Part shown: positions 25,807 through 34,201 of the stretch, piece after piece
Position numbering within the stretch: the first letter of the stretch is position 1
Layout of the letters: each line of letters opens with the position of its first letter
NCBI GenBank assembly: GCA_016703325.1
Contig: JADJCH010000027.1
Coordinates: 20,437-84,436, forward strand
DNA length: 64,000 bases
Reading direction: 5' to 3'
Source: Burkholderiales bacterium
Lineage (GTDB): Bacteria; Pseudomonadota; Gammaproteobacteria; Burkholderiales; Burkholderiaceae_C
Made by a program: the position numbers and the translations under genes
Notes under the pieces: generated by a model
Databases searched by the model: none
Told to the model about the DNA's origin: nothing
What the model saw: the letters and a program-made list of their open reading frames with translations, nothing else

Positions 25807-27639
25807 GTGAAGAAAACCGCTCGTGCGAACCGTTCGAAGAGTCGTTGGCTGGTCGGCAGTGCAGGTTTGGCGCTCCTGGGCGTACCGGTGCTGGGTCATG
25901 CCAATGCCGACGTCGAGAAGAACATCGCCAACCCCAACAACTGGGCGATGCAGGCTGGTGACATGTACAACCAGCGCTACAGCAAACTCAAGCAGATCAA
26001 CAAGGGCAACGTCGGCAAGATGCAGGTGGCCTGGACCTTCTCGACCGGCGTTCTGCGCGGTCACGAAGGCTCCCCGCTGGTGATCGACGGGACGATGTTC
26101 CTGCACTCGCCCTTCCCCAACAAGGTCTTCGCGATCGACCTTGAGACGCAGAAGATCAAGTGGAAGTACGAGCCCAAGCAGGACCCGGCGGTGATCCCGC
26201 AGATGTGCTGCGACACCGTCAACCGCGGTCTGGCCTATGCGGAAGGCAAGGTCTTCCTGCAGCAGGCGGACTCCAACCTGGTGGCCCTGGACGCCAAGTC
26301 CGGCAAGGTGATCTGGTCGGTCAAGAACGGCGACCCGAAGCTGGGTGCGGTCAACACCAATGCCCCGCACGTCTTCAAGGACAAGGTCATCACCGGCATT
26401 TCCGGTGGCGAGTGGGGCGTGCGCGGCTTCCTGGCGGCCTACGACATCAACAGCGGCAAGCAGGTCTGGAAGGGCTACTCCGTCGGTCCGGACAGCGAGA
26501 TGCTGATCGACCCGGACAAGACCACCACCTGGGCCGACGGCAAGGTGACGCCGGTGGGCCGTGACAGCTCGCTCAAGACCTGGCAGGGCGACCAGTGGAA
26601 GATCGGCGGCGGCACCACCTGGGGCTGGTACAGCTATGACAAGGGCCTGAATGCGGTGTTCTACGGCACCGGCAACCCCTCCACCTGGAACCCGGCCCAG
26701 CGCCCGGGCGACAACAAGTGGACGATGTCGATCTGGTCGCGTGACGTCGATTCGGGCAAGGTCAACTGGGTCTACCAGATGACACCCTACGACGAGTGGG
26801 ACTTCGACGGCATCAACGAGATGATCCTGGCGGACATCAACGTCAAGGGCAAGCCGACCAAGGCCCTGGTGCACTTCGATCGCAACGGCTTCGCGTACAC
26901 CATGGACCGCACCAACGGTGCGTTGCTGGTGGCCGAGAAGTACGACCCGAAGGTGAACTGGGCCACCCACGTGGACATGAAGAGCGGCCGGCCGCAGGTG
27001 GTCAAGCAATACTCCACCGCGCAGAACGGGCCGGACGTGAACACCAAGGGCATCTGCCCGGCCGCGTTGGGCTCCAAGGACCAGCAGCCGGCGTCCTTCG
27101 ACCCCGAGACCAAGCTCTTCTACGTGCCGACCAACCACGTCTGCATGGACTACGAGCCGTTCAAGGTCGAGTACACCGCCGGCCAGCCGTATGTGGGTGC
27201 CACGCTGTCCATGTTCCCGGCCCCGGGCAGCCATGGCGGCATGGGCAACTACATCACCTGGGATGCGGGCACCGGCAAGATCGTGCAGTCCAAGGCCGAA
27301 AAGTTCTCGGTGTGGAGCGGCTCGCTCAACACCGCGGGTGGCCTGAGCTGCTACGGCACGCTGGAGGGTTACCTGAAGTGCGTGGACAAGAACGACATCA
27401 AGAAGGAGTTGTTCAAGTTCAAGACCCCCTCCGGGATCATCGGCAACGTGTTCACCTATGAGCACAAGGGCAAGCAGTACCTGGGCGTGTTCTCCGGTAT
27501 CGGTGGCTGGGCCGGCATCGGCATGGCCGCAGGCCTGGAGAAGGACCAGGACGGCCTGGGCGCGGTGGGCGGCTACAAGGAACTGAGCCAGTACACCGAG
27601 CTCGGTGGATCGCTGACCGTGTTCGCTTTGCCGAACTGA
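25807..27639 (+). CDS. xoxF: Lanthanide-dependent methanol dehydrogenase XoxF (PQQ)
   Basis: 610 residues from GTG 25807. After a signal peptide ending near GHANA comes an eight-blade PQQ propeller. The vicinal disulfide CC (C134-C135), E202 in GGEWG, the catalytic aspartate D332 and the extra aspartate D334 two residues later (EWDFDG) are all visible; the second aspartate marks lanthanide-binding XoxF rather than calcium-dependent MxaF. It oxidises methanol to formaldehyde in the periplasm and gives electrons to cytochrome XoxG. No mxaF or mxaI is present in the window. Stem-loops separate it from xoxG, which would allow xoxF to be expressed more strongly. Confidence 0.96.
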   Translation: MKKTARANRSKSRWLVGSAGLALLGVPVLGHANADVEKNIANPNNWAMQAGDMYNQRYSKLKQINKGNVGKMQVAWTFSTGVLRGHEGSPLVIDGTMFLHSPFPNKVFAIDLETQKIKWKYEPKQDPAVIPQMCCDTVNRGLAYAEGKVFLQQADSNLVALDAKSGKVIWSVKNGDPKLGAVNTNAPHVFKDKVITGISGGEWGVRGFLAAYDINSGKQVWKGYSVGPDSEMLIDPDKTTTWADGKVTPVGRDSSLKTWQGDQWKIGGGTTWGWYSYDKGLNAVFYGTGNPSTWNPAQRPGDNKWTMSIWSRDVDSGKVNWVYQMTPYDEWDFDGINEMILADINVKGKPTKALVHFDRNGFAYTMDRTNGALLVAEKYDPKVNWATHVDMKSGRPQVVKQYSTAQNGPDVNTKGICPAALGSKDQQPASFDPETKLFYVPTNHVCMDYEPFKVEYTAGQPYVGATLSMFPAPGSHGGMGNYITWDAGTGKIVQSKAEKFSVWSGSLNTAGGLSCYGTLEGYLKCVDKNDIKKELFKFKTPSGIIGNVFTYEHKGKQYLGVFSGIGGWAGIGMAAGLEKDQDGLGAVGGYKELSQYTELGGSLTVFALPN

Positions 27640-27660
27640 AGCGGTGTCGCCGCGGAGGGT

Positions 27661-27726
27661 GTCAGGGATCGTCCTGACCTCCTCCCGGTGGTGGGTGGCG
27701 TTGCATGACCTGCAGACGCCACCCAC
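27661..27726 (+). promoter_or_regulatory. Tandem stem-loops between xoxF and xoxG
   Basis: Stem 1: GTCAGG/CCTGAC with loop GATCGT (27661-27678). Stem 2: an 11-base perfect inverted repeat GTGGGTGGCGT/ACGCCACCCAC with a 14-base loop (27691-27726). There is no T run, so these are more likely to attenuate or protect the 3' end of xoxF mRNA than to end transcription outright. Confidence 0.6.
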
Positions 27727-27820
27727 CCGTGAACCTGAACCCTCTGTGAACGGACCTGTACCTCGTCGAGCCGATGCGGCCCGGGTTCCCACTTTCCTGA
27801 ATCGAGAAAGACCGCAAGAC

Positions 27821-28231
27821 ATGAGATCCGCCACCCTGGCCCTGTCGATGACCGTGACCGTGGCCATGGCCACGCTGGCCACCGGCGCTTCGGCGCAAAA
27901 CAAGGTCGAGACCCCGCTGTACACGGTGGTGGACGGCTACAAGGTCGATGCCAACACGATGAAGGGCTTTCGCACCTGGCGCCAGGCCGCCTGCGATCGC
28001 TGCCATGGCGCCAACCAGGAGGGCATGGTCGGCCCCTCGCTGATCAACAGCCTGAAGGTGCTGAGCAAGGACGACTTCGTGGTCACCGTGCGTGACGGTC
28101 GGCTGGACAAGGGCATGCAGAGCTTCGGCAGCAGCAAGGCGGTGATGGACAACATCGATCAGCTCTATGCCTACCTGAAGGGCCGCTCCGACGGGGCGAT
28201 CACCCGCTCCAAGGTGGAAGAGGCCAAGTGA
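27821..28231 (+). CDS. xoxG: XoxG-like c-type cytochrome
   Basis: 136 residues from ATG 27821. A signal peptide ending ATGASA is followed by a single heme site CDRCH (C58, C61, H62) and a probable axial methionine in KGMQSFG. It should accept electrons from XoxF in the periplasm. It is shorter than many XoxG proteins (usually about 160-190 residues) but has the expected position directly between xoxF and xoxJ. The stop codon overlaps the xoxJ start. Confidence 0.88.
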   Translation: MRSATLALSMTVTVAMATLATGASAQNKVETPLYTVVDGYKVDANTMKGFRTWRQAACDRCHGANQEGMVGPSLINSLKVLSKDDFVVTVRDGRLDKGMQSFGSSKAVMDNIDQLYAYLKGRSDGAITRSKVEEAK

Positions 28232-29115
28232 TGATCTTGACCCTGGTCATGGCCGTGCACCGCTGGACCCGCAGGCTGTTGGCGCTGAGTGCGGCGGCAG
28301 CGGTCGTGTTGCTGCCCCTTTCCGCTGCGGCACAGGACAGTGAGCCCCGCAAGGCCCTGCGTGTCTGCCAGGACCCGAACAACCTGCCGTTTTCCAACCT
28401 GGCCGGCGAGGGCATCGAGAACCGCCTGGCCGAGGTGTTTGGCCGCGCCATGGGCCTGCCGGTGACGTACTACTCCTTCCCGGCGCGCATGGCCTTCATC
28501 CGCAACACGCTGCGCTACAAGCTGCCCGGCGAGGACTACCGCTGCGACATCGTGATGGGGGTGCCGGTCGGCTTCGACCAGGTGTCCGTCACCCAGCCCC
28601 TGTACCGCTCCACCTATGCGCTGGTGTATGCGCAGGGCCGGGGGCTGGATGGGGTCAAGACGGTGCAGGACTTCCTGAGCCTGCCGGCCGAGCAGCTCAA
28701 GTCCCTGCGCATCGGCCTGTACGACCGCACGCCGGCTTCGGCCTGGCTGGTCAAGCATGGCCTGGTGGCCCAGGGTGTGCCGTACCTGATGATGAGTCCC
28801 GACCCGGACCAGTACCCCGGCCAGCTGCTGGAGACCGAACTGGCCGCCGGCAAGATCGACGTGGCCATCGTCTGGGGGCCGATCGCCGGCTTCTTCGCCA
28901 AGCGTGTGCAGCAGCCGGTGCTGCAGGTGCTGCCGCTGCGTTCCGAGCCGGGCGTGAAGCTGGACTTCGCCATGGCCATGGGGGTGCGCCATGGCGAGCG
29001 CGAATGGAAGCAGCAGGTCGAGCAGCTCATCGCCAGCCGGCGCGATGACATCCAGGCCATCCTGCGCGAGTACCGCGTGCCGCTGGTCGATGACAGCGGT
29101 GCGCTGATCCCTTGA
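28231..29115 (+). CDS. xoxJ: XoxJ/MoxJ-type periplasmic binding protein
   Basis: About 294 residues; the start ATG 28231 overlaps the xoxG stop, and a GTG codon directly before it is an alternative. A signal peptide ending AAAQD precedes a family-3 solute-binding fold: LRVCQDPNNLPFSNLAGEGIENRLAEVFG is the hallmark of the quinoprotein-dehydrogenase-associated binding proteins. XoxJ is thought to help XoxF fold or acquire its cofactor rather than serve a transporter. Tandem 8-base repeats run across its stop codon. Confidence 0.9.
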   Translation: MILTLVMAVHRWTRRLLALSAAAAVVLLPLSAAAQDSEPRKALRVCQDPNNLPFSNLAGEGIENRLAEVFGRAMGLPVTYYSFPARMAFIRNTLRYKLPGEDYRCDIVMGVPVGFDQVSVTQPLYRSTYALVYAQGRGLDGVKTVQDFLSLPAEQLKSLRIGLYDRTPASAWLVKHGLVAQGVPYLMMSPDPDQYPGQLLETELAAGKIDVAIVWGPIAGFFAKRVQQPVLQVLPLRSEPGVKLDFAMAMGVRHGEREWKQQVEQLIASRRDDIQAILREYRVPLVDDSGALIP

Positions 29116-29136
29116 TCCCCTGATCCCCTGATCCCG
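29105..29136 (+). repeat. Four tandem TGATCCC(C/T) octamers across the xoxJ stop codon
   Basis: TGATCCC starts at 29105, 29113, 29121 and 29129, an 8-base period. The TGA of the second copy is the xoxJ stop. A change in copy number would shift the frame but, since every unit contains TGA, the protein end would vary little. Confidence 0.8.
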
Positions 29137-29162
29137 CCGATTCACGGACGTCTCTTCCCGCC

Positions 29163-29951
29163 ATGACCCGTCTCCAAGTTGACTTCATCCAGGGCGCAGG
29201 CCCGATCCGGTTCGGACCCCGCGGGGTCGGGCTGGCGGTTGCGGCGCTGATCGCCCTGGGCGTTGGCTCGGCTGCGGTGGCGCAGGCGGTGGCCTCGCCG
29301 TTCATGCCTGAACCGGCTGCCGAGGTGAAGGACTTTTCTCCCGCTGAAAAGCTGCTGCTGATGAGCCCGCAGTTCGGCCGGGTCAAACCGCCGTCCACGC
29401 TGGGCTACCGCTTCCGCAAGACCGGCAGCCTGGAGGAGGGCTTTGAGGACCGGGTCAGCATCGCACTGCAGCGCGCCCAGGGCGGCGCCTGCTGCAAGGC
29501 GCAGGGCCAGTTCCTCAGCGGCGCGCGCAAGGTCAGCCTGCCGGAGATCGACCAGGTGGAAGGCAACCCGGTGACGCTGTATTTCCTGGAGCACGACATT
29601 CGGGACATGAAGCAGCGCACCAAGGGCTCGGTCACCTACTTCCGCAAGCGCATCCGCATGGCGCTGTACCAGGGCGCCGAGCTGTCCGACGTCAACGTGA
29701 CCTACCGCGGGCGCACGCTGCCGGCCCGCGAGATCCGCCTGCAGCCCTACCGGGACGATCCCAACCGTGCGCGCTTCGAGCGTTTCGTCGGCAAGCAGTA
29801 CAGCTTCGTCCTGTCCGACGAGGTGCCGGGGGCCGTGGTGGCCATCCGCACCCGGGTGCCGGGCGAGGCGGGGGCTGCGGCACCGCTGATCGAGGAAGAG
29901 CTGCTGCTGGACGGTGCACAGGTGGCCGCCGCCGCCACAGCCCGGCGCTGA
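29163..29951 (+). CDS. Exported protein of unknown function in the xox cluster
   Basis: 262 residues. A hydrophobic segment at about 22-42 ending AVAQA suggests a signal peptide or anchor. The rest looks beta-rich, with an adjacent cysteine pair (GGACCKAQG), a segment LYFLEHDIRDMKQRTKGSVTYFRKRIR, and no catalytic motif that I recognise. It follows xoxJ by about 47 bases and precedes another exported small protein, so it most likely acts in the periplasm with the methanol dehydrogenase system. Function not assigned. Confidence 0.75.
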   Translation: MTRLQVDFIQGAGPIRFGPRGVGLAVAALIALGVGSAAVAQAVASPFMPEPAAEVKDFSPAEKLLLMSPQFGRVKPPSTLGYRFRKTGSLEEGFEDRVSIALQRAQGGACCKAQGQFLSGARKVSLPEIDQVEGNPVTLYFLEHDIRDMKQRTKGSVTYFRKRIRMALYQGAELSDVNVTYRGRTLPAREIRLQPYRDDPNRARFERFVGKQYSFVLSDEVPGAVVAIRTRVPGEAGAAAPLIEEELLLDGAQVAAAATARR

Positions 29952-29964
29952 AGGGGATCGGACG

Positions 29965-30345
29965 ATGAAGACCTTCATTCGCCCGCCATCGATCCTGCGA
30001 CGCCTGTCGGCCTGTGCCGCGCTGGTGGCGGGAGCCTGCGCACCGGCAGCGGCCGCAGAAAACAGCTTCCCCACGGTGGACCGGGTGCTGTACGTGCAGG
30101 AGTGCATGCGCAACCACCCCGGCCCGCACTACGAGATGGTCAACAAGTGCGCCTGTGCGCTGGACCGCCTGGCCGCCGAGATCAGCCACGAGGACTACGT
30201 GTCGCTGTCCACCGCAGCCAACGCCACCACCATCGGTGGGGAGCGCGGCAGCTACATCCGCGAGAGTGAGCCGCTCCAGCAGGAGGTGCGCCGCTACCGA
30301 GCCCTGCAGGCCAGAGTCAAGAAGGCCTGCTTCATCACCCCCTGA
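29965..30345 (+). CDS. Small exported cysteine-containing protein
   Basis: 126 residues from ATG 29965 with GGGGATCGG ahead of it. A signal peptide ending PAAAAE is followed by a helical domain with cysteines in YVQECMRNHPGPHYEMVNKCACALD and a last one in KKACFITP, which could form two disulfides. The PxHxxxxKCxCxxD pattern occurs in small exported proteins of methylotroph clusters as far as I recall, but I cannot name a function. It lies between the 262-residue protein and the first SoxYZ-like carrier. Confidence 0.75.
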   Translation: MKTFIRPPSILRRLSACAALVAGACAPAAAAENSFPTVDRVLYVQECMRNHPGPHYEMVNKCACALDRLAAEISHEDYVSLSTAANATTIGGERGSYIRESEPLQQEVRRYRALQARVKKACFITP

Positions 30346-30356
30346 CGGTCGTCACC

Positions 30357-31223
30357 ATGTCCTGCCGCAGCGGCATCCGCCGACGTGACCTCGCCGCGCT
30401 GGCCTGGCCGGCATCCCTTGTCGCCGCATGGCCGGGGGCTGTGCAGGCCCAGGCCAGGGTGCTGGACGCCCAGCGGCCGGACGAGAGCCCGCGCTGGCTT
30501 GCGGTGCGCCGTTCACTCTGGGCCGATCGGCCGATCCAGCCGGCCACACCCGAGCAACTGCAGGTCAGCGCACCTGTCCGGGCGCCCGACCCGGCCGTGG
30601 TGCCGGTGGGGCTGCGCAGCCCGATGGGCATGCAGCCCGGCAACGACCCTGCGCGGCAGGTGCGACGACTCACGCTGGTGATCGACCAGAACCCCTCGCC
30701 CATTGCCGCGGTGTTCGAGCTGCCGCCCGATGGCGCTCTGCCGGAGCTGGAAACCCGCCTGCGGGTGGACGAGTACAGCTTCGTGCGTGGCATTGCGGAG
30801 ACGGCCGATGGCCAGCTCTGGCAGGCGCTGCGCTACGTCAAGGCCTCCGGCGGCTGTTCCGCGCCGGCCGGTGGGGACGAGGCACAGCTGGCCGCCAGCC
30901 TGGGCCGAATGCTGCTGCGTGCCACCCCCGCTGCCCCCGGCCAGCCGCTGACGCTGGACTGGACGGTGCAGCACCCCAACCACTCCGGCATGGCGATGAA
31001 CCAGGCCACCCGCCAGCCCATCCCGGCGCACTACCTGCGCAGTGCGCTGCTGCGCCAGGGCGAGCGGCTGCTGCTGTCGGCCGACCTGGACTTCGCCCTC
31101 AGCGAGAACCCCAGCCTGCGCCTGCGCTTCTTCCTGCGCGGCAGCGACCCCCTGCGGGCCGAGGTGGTGGACACCCAGGGAGCCCGTTTCAGCGCCACCG
31201 TGCGGCTGCCGGAGCCGACGTGA
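30357..31223 (+). CDS. Quinoprotein dehydrogenase-associated SoxYZ-like carrier, copy 1
   Basis: 288 residues with a signal peptide ending VQAQA. The N-terminal half matches SoxY (VRRLTLVIDQNPSPIAAVFEL, VDEYSFVRGIAET) and ends in a reactive-cysteine motif SGGCSAP (C167), a variant of the SoxY GGCGG swinging arm. The C-terminal half is SoxZ-like (VQHPNHSGMAMNQAT, IPAHYLRSALL). Such fused carriers are found beside PQQ dehydrogenases and are thought to carry a bound group on the cysteine; the cargo is unknown. A second paralogue lies at 34198-35187. Confidence 0.85.
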   Translation: MSCRSGIRRRDLAALAWPASLVAAWPGAVQAQARVLDAQRPDESPRWLAVRRSLWADRPIQPATPEQLQVSAPVRAPDPAVVPVGLRSPMGMQPGNDPARQVRRLTLVIDQNPSPIAAVFELPPDGALPELETRLRVDEYSFVRGIAETADGQLWQALRYVKASGGCSAPAGGDEAQLAASLGRMLLRATPAAPGQPLTLDWTVQHPNHSGMAMNQATRQPIPAHYLRSALLRQGERLLLSADLDFALSENPSLRLRFFLRGSDPLRAEVVDTQGARFSATVRLPEPT

Positions 31224-31225
31224 GG

Positions 31226-31507
31226 TCAGGGGGGCATGCCGTACCGCGGCGGGCGTTTCCGGCGCTTGGCCAGGTCGCACAGCATGTAGGCCATGCCGCG
31301 TCTCCAGGACTCGTCGTTGTCGCCGCGGATGTCCACCGACTTGGTCAGCACCAGCCGGTCGTCGCCGGTGGCCCAGAGGCCCAGGTTGAGGATCAGGATC
31401 AGGTTCAGGATCAGGTGGCTCACCCGCTGCACCCAGCCCACACCCACCAGGGCGGCACCGGCTGCGGTCAACGCGGCCAGCAGCTCGCGTCGGCGGTGGG
31501 TGATCAA
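31226..31507 (-). CDS. Possible 93-residue antisense-strand membrane protein
   Basis: The only gene-like frame in the 272 bases between the SoxYZ-like gene and the beta-propeller gene, and it runs opposite to both. It encodes two hydrophobic stretches (LLAALTAAGAALVGVGWV and LILNLILILNLGLW) and a basic tail (RRGMAYMLCDLAKRRKRPP). The second stretch comes from CAGGAT/CAGGTT hexamer repeats at 31388-31416. The segment VDIRGDNDESWRRGM does not look like random shadow coding, yet orientation argues against membership in the operon. Uncertain. Confidence 0.35.
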   Translation of the reverse strand: MITHRRRELLAALTAAGAALVGVGWVQRVSHLILNLILILNLGLWATGDDRLVLTKSVDIRGDNDESWRRGMAYMLCDLAKRRKRPPRYGMPP

Positions 31508-32530
31508 GGGCAGGGCGGTTCAAGAGCCGGGTATCGCAGGGTCCTTCTGGCGGGGGGGCTGGGGCTGTTGCTGCAAACGGCGGGCCCGGTCGCGCAGGCC
31601 GCGCCCTTTGCCTACATCACCAACCAGGGCAGCCACGATGTCAGCGTCATCGACCTGGCCGGCCCCCGTGTGGTCGCCACCATCCCGGTGGGCCAGGCGC
31701 CTGCCGGCGTGGTGGCCGGCCCGCGCGGCGAGGTGTTCGTGGCCAATGCGGCGTCACACAGTGTCACGGTGATCCACACCGCATCGCAACAGGCCGCGAA
31801 GACCTTTGCTGCCGGGCAGGGGGCGGTGGGCCTGGACCTCAGCGCCGATGGCCGGCGTCTGTTCGTGGCGGACTGGTTTGGGCAACAGCTGCGGGTGTTC
31901 GACGCCGCCAGCCGCGAGCCGATTTCCAGCACCCCGCTGGGCCGCGCCCCGGCCGGGGTGGCGGCGCTGCCGGACGGCTCGGCCGCCTGGGTGGCCGAAC
32001 GCGACGAGGACCGGGTGGCCCTGATCGATGCCGCCGGCGGTGTGTTGGCCCGTGTTGCTGTGGGCACCCACCCGTTTGCGCTGCTGCTGGACGGGCCGCG
32101 CCAGCGCCTGTACGTGCTCAACGTGGAGAGCGACAACCTCAGCGTGGTCGATGTCCGGCGCCGTCAGGTCATCGCCACATTGCCCACCGGCCGGGCGCCG
32201 TATGGGGCCGCATTGGCCGACCACGGGCGGCTGCTCTACGTCACCAACCAGCATGCCGACAGCGTGAGTGTCTTCGATGCCGAAACACTCACCCTGCGCC
32301 ACACGCTCACCGGTTTCGGTTACCCGGAGGGTATCGCAGCCTTTGCCGACCGGGTCTGTGTCGTCAACTGGATGGACGACAGCGTCAGCCTGCTCGATGC
32401 CGCCAGTGGCCGACGCCTCGCCGAGGTGCCGGTGGGCCGCAACCCGCGGGGTTTTGGGGCCTTCATTGCCCCGCTTGCCGCTGCCGGACCGCCTGAATTG
32501 CGTGCCGTTGTATCCCGAGGAGAACCATGA
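31496..32530 (+). CDS. YVTN beta-propeller protein associated with PQQ dehydrogenase
   Basis: About 344 residues from GTG 31496; no ATG fits and the ribosome binding site is weak, so the start is tentative. A signal peptide (VLLAGGLGLLLQTAGPVAQA) leads into seven YVTN-type repeats such as PFAYITNQGSHDVSVIDLAG and RLLYVTNQHADSVSVFDAET. Proteins of this type occur with PQQ-dependent catabolic clusters and may serve as docking platforms in the periplasm. The stop overlaps the next gene start (ATGA). Confidence 0.82.
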   Translation: MGDQGQGGSRAGYRRVLLAGGLGLLLQTAGPVAQAAPFAYITNQGSHDVSVIDLAGPRVVATIPVGQAPAGVVAGPRGEVFVANAASHSVTVIHTASQQAAKTFAAGQGAVGLDLSADGRRLFVADWFGQQLRVFDAASREPISSTPLGRAPAGVAALPDGSAAWVAERDEDRVALIDAAGGVLARVAVGTHPFALLLDGPRQRLYVLNVESDNLSVVDVRRRQVIATLPTGRAPYGAALADHGRLLYVTNQHADSVSVFDAETLTLRHTLTGFGYPEGIAAFADRVCVVNWMDDSVSLLDAASGRRLAEVPVGRNPRGFGAFIAPLAAAGPPELRAVVSRGEP

Positions 32531-33063
32531 GACGACGTTCCTTCCCGCTGCTGCTGGCGGGCCTGGCCTGTGCGGCCGCCTTTGGCCCCCCGGTGGCAGC
32601 CCACGGGCCCACCCGTCAAAAGGTGACCGAGACGGTGACCGTCAACGCGCCGGCCGCGCAGGTCTGGGCGCGCATCGGTGACTTTGCCGCGCTCAAGGAC
32701 TGGCACCCTGCGGTGGCCGACAGCCCGGTGGACAGGGGCAACGAGGTGGGGTCGGTGCGCAGCGTCAAACTCAAGGGCGGTGGTGAGCTGGTGGAGACGC
32801 TGGAGGCCCACGATGCCGCGCAGATGCGCTACACCTACCGCGCCAAAAACGGCGGCGCGTTGCCGGTGACCAACTACACCTCCACGATCCGGGTGACGGC
32901 CGACGGTGCCAAGTCGGTGGTGGAGTGGCGCGGCGCCTTCTACCGCGGTTTTCCCAACAACGATCCGCCGCCGGACCAGAACGACGAGGCGGCGGTGCGC
33001 GCCGTCACCCAGGTCTACCGGAGTGGCCTGGCGAACCTGAAGAAGCTGGTTGAAGGCCAGTGA
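32527..33063 (+). CDS. Exported SRPBCC (START-like) family protein
   Basis: 178 residues with a signal peptide ending VAAHG. The SRPBCC fold is evident: VTETVTVNAPAAQVWARIGDFAALKDWHPAV, then TSTIRVTADGAKSVVEWRGAF and a C-terminal helix. Members bind hydrophobic ligands in a cavity. Export is unusual for this family and ties it to the periplasmic methanol oxidation set. Starts with GAGGAGA as ribosome binding site overlapping the propeller gene. Confidence 0.82.
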   Translation: MRRRSFPLLLAGLACAAAFGPPVAAHGPTRQKVTETVTVNAPAAQVWARIGDFAALKDWHPAVADSPVDRGNEVGSVRSVKLKGGGELVETLEAHDAAQMRYTYRAKNGGALPVTNYTSTIRVTADGAKSVVEWRGAFYRGFPNNDPPPDQNDEAAVRAVTQVYRSGLANLKKLVEGQ

Positions 33064-33082
33064 CCTCAGGCCAGCGCAGCAC

Positions 33083-34201
33083 ATGCCCACGCCGTCGCCC
33101 CAACAACGGATGCCGACGATGTCGCTGATGTCACCGCAGTCACCGCTGGCACTGCCGCCATCGACTGCGCCGGATGCGGCGCGCCGTCGGTGGCTCGGTT
33201 CGGCCTGGGCCTGGGCCTGGATGGGCGCCGGGCCGGCCGTGGCCGTGGTGGGCCTGGCCGGTTGTAGCGCAGCCGCTCTGCGCCAGCCGGCTGCTTCCCA
33301 CGCTGCCGCAACCTTCGAGCCGGTGGCCCCGGGCCTCTGGCTGGCGCGCGGGCAGGGTGGTGAAGTGGATCCCGCCAACCGGGGTCGGGTGGGCAACACC
33401 GCCCTGGTGGCCGGGCCCCGAGGCGCGCTGGTGGTGGGCGGCGGGGTGTCGCGCCGGCAGGGCGTGGAGCTGCTGGCCGCCGCGCGGCAAATTGCATCGG
33501 TCCCGGTGCGGGCGCTGCTGATCACCCCGGTGCGGCAGGAGTTCGTGCTGGGAGCCCCCGCCTTTCAGGAGGCAGGGGTACCGGTGGTGATGCACCCGGC
33601 CGCAGCCCGGCTGATGCGCGCCCGCTGCGACAACTGCCTGAAAAACCTGAAGCGGGAGTTGGGCGCGCAAGAAATGGCCGGCAGCCGGGTGGTCACGCCA
33701 GACCGGCTGCTCGAAGCCGGCGACCCCTGGCTGGCCGAGGTGACCGGCCGGCCGCTGCGGCTCCTGACCTTCGGCGTCCAGGCGCACTCCAGCGGCCCGG
33801 GTGATGTGGCCCTGCTGGACGAGGCCAGCGGCAGCCTGCTGGCCGGCGGGCTGGTGTCCGCCGACAGCGTGCCGGACGTGCAGGACGCCGACTTCGCCGG
33901 CTGGCGCCAGGCCCTGGCGGCGCTGGGTGGGTTGCCGCTGCAACGCATCCTGCCGGGGCACGGGCCGGTGTGCCCGCCGCAGCAGATTCAACGCATCGCC
34001 GGTTATCTGAACGCGCTGGAGGCCCGCACCGCCCAACTCCTGGCCGCCGGGGTGCCGCTCAGCGAGGTGGCCGAGGCCACCGAACTGCCGGCGTTCGCCC
34101 GCTGGGAGGGCTACGACAGCGTGCACCGGCGCAATGCCGCCATCGTCTACCTGCGCCAGGAACGCGAACTGCTGCGCCAGCCCGCCCCGGAGGGCCGATG
34201 A
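33083..34201 (+). CDS. Quinoprotein relay metallo-beta-lactamase-fold protein, metal motif degenerate
   Basis: About 372 residues from ATG 33083; earlier (33050, TTG) and later (33110, 33119) starts are possible. An N-terminal hydrophobic segment with a lipobox-like VGLAGC precedes a metallo-beta-lactamase fold: NTALVAGPRGALVVGGGVS, HSSGPGDVALLD, LLAGGLVSADSVPDV and LPGHGPV. The first metal motif, normally HxHxDH after a 'LITH' strand, reads LITPVRQEF here, so most ligands of both metal sites are missing. The fold is probably kept for binding or structural work. It overlaps the next carrier gene by ATGA. Confidence 0.78.
   Translation: MPTPSPQQRMPTMSLMSPQSPLALPPSTAPDAARRRWLGSAWAWAWMGAGPAVAVVGLAGCSAAALRQPAASHAAATFEPVAPGLWLARGQGGEVDPANRGRVGNTALVAGPRGALVVGGGVSRRQGVELLAAARQIASVPVRALLITPVRQEFVLGAPAFQEAGVPVVMHPAAARLMRARCDNCLKNLKRELGAQEMAGSRVVTPDRLLEAGDPWLAEVTGRPLRLLTFGVQAHSSGPGDVALLDEASGSLLAGGLVSADSVPDVQDADFAGWRQALAALGGLPLQRILPGHGPVCPPQQIQRIAGYLNALEARTAQLLAAGVPLSEVAEATELPAFARWEGYDSVHRRNAAIVYLRQERELLRQPAPEGR

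Noticed and set aside
24703..27924. Minus-strand open frame of 1073 codons across xoxF
   Set aside because: It is the reverse of BamE-like, xoxF leader and xoxF coding sequence, with no family features; xoxF on the plus strand is certain.
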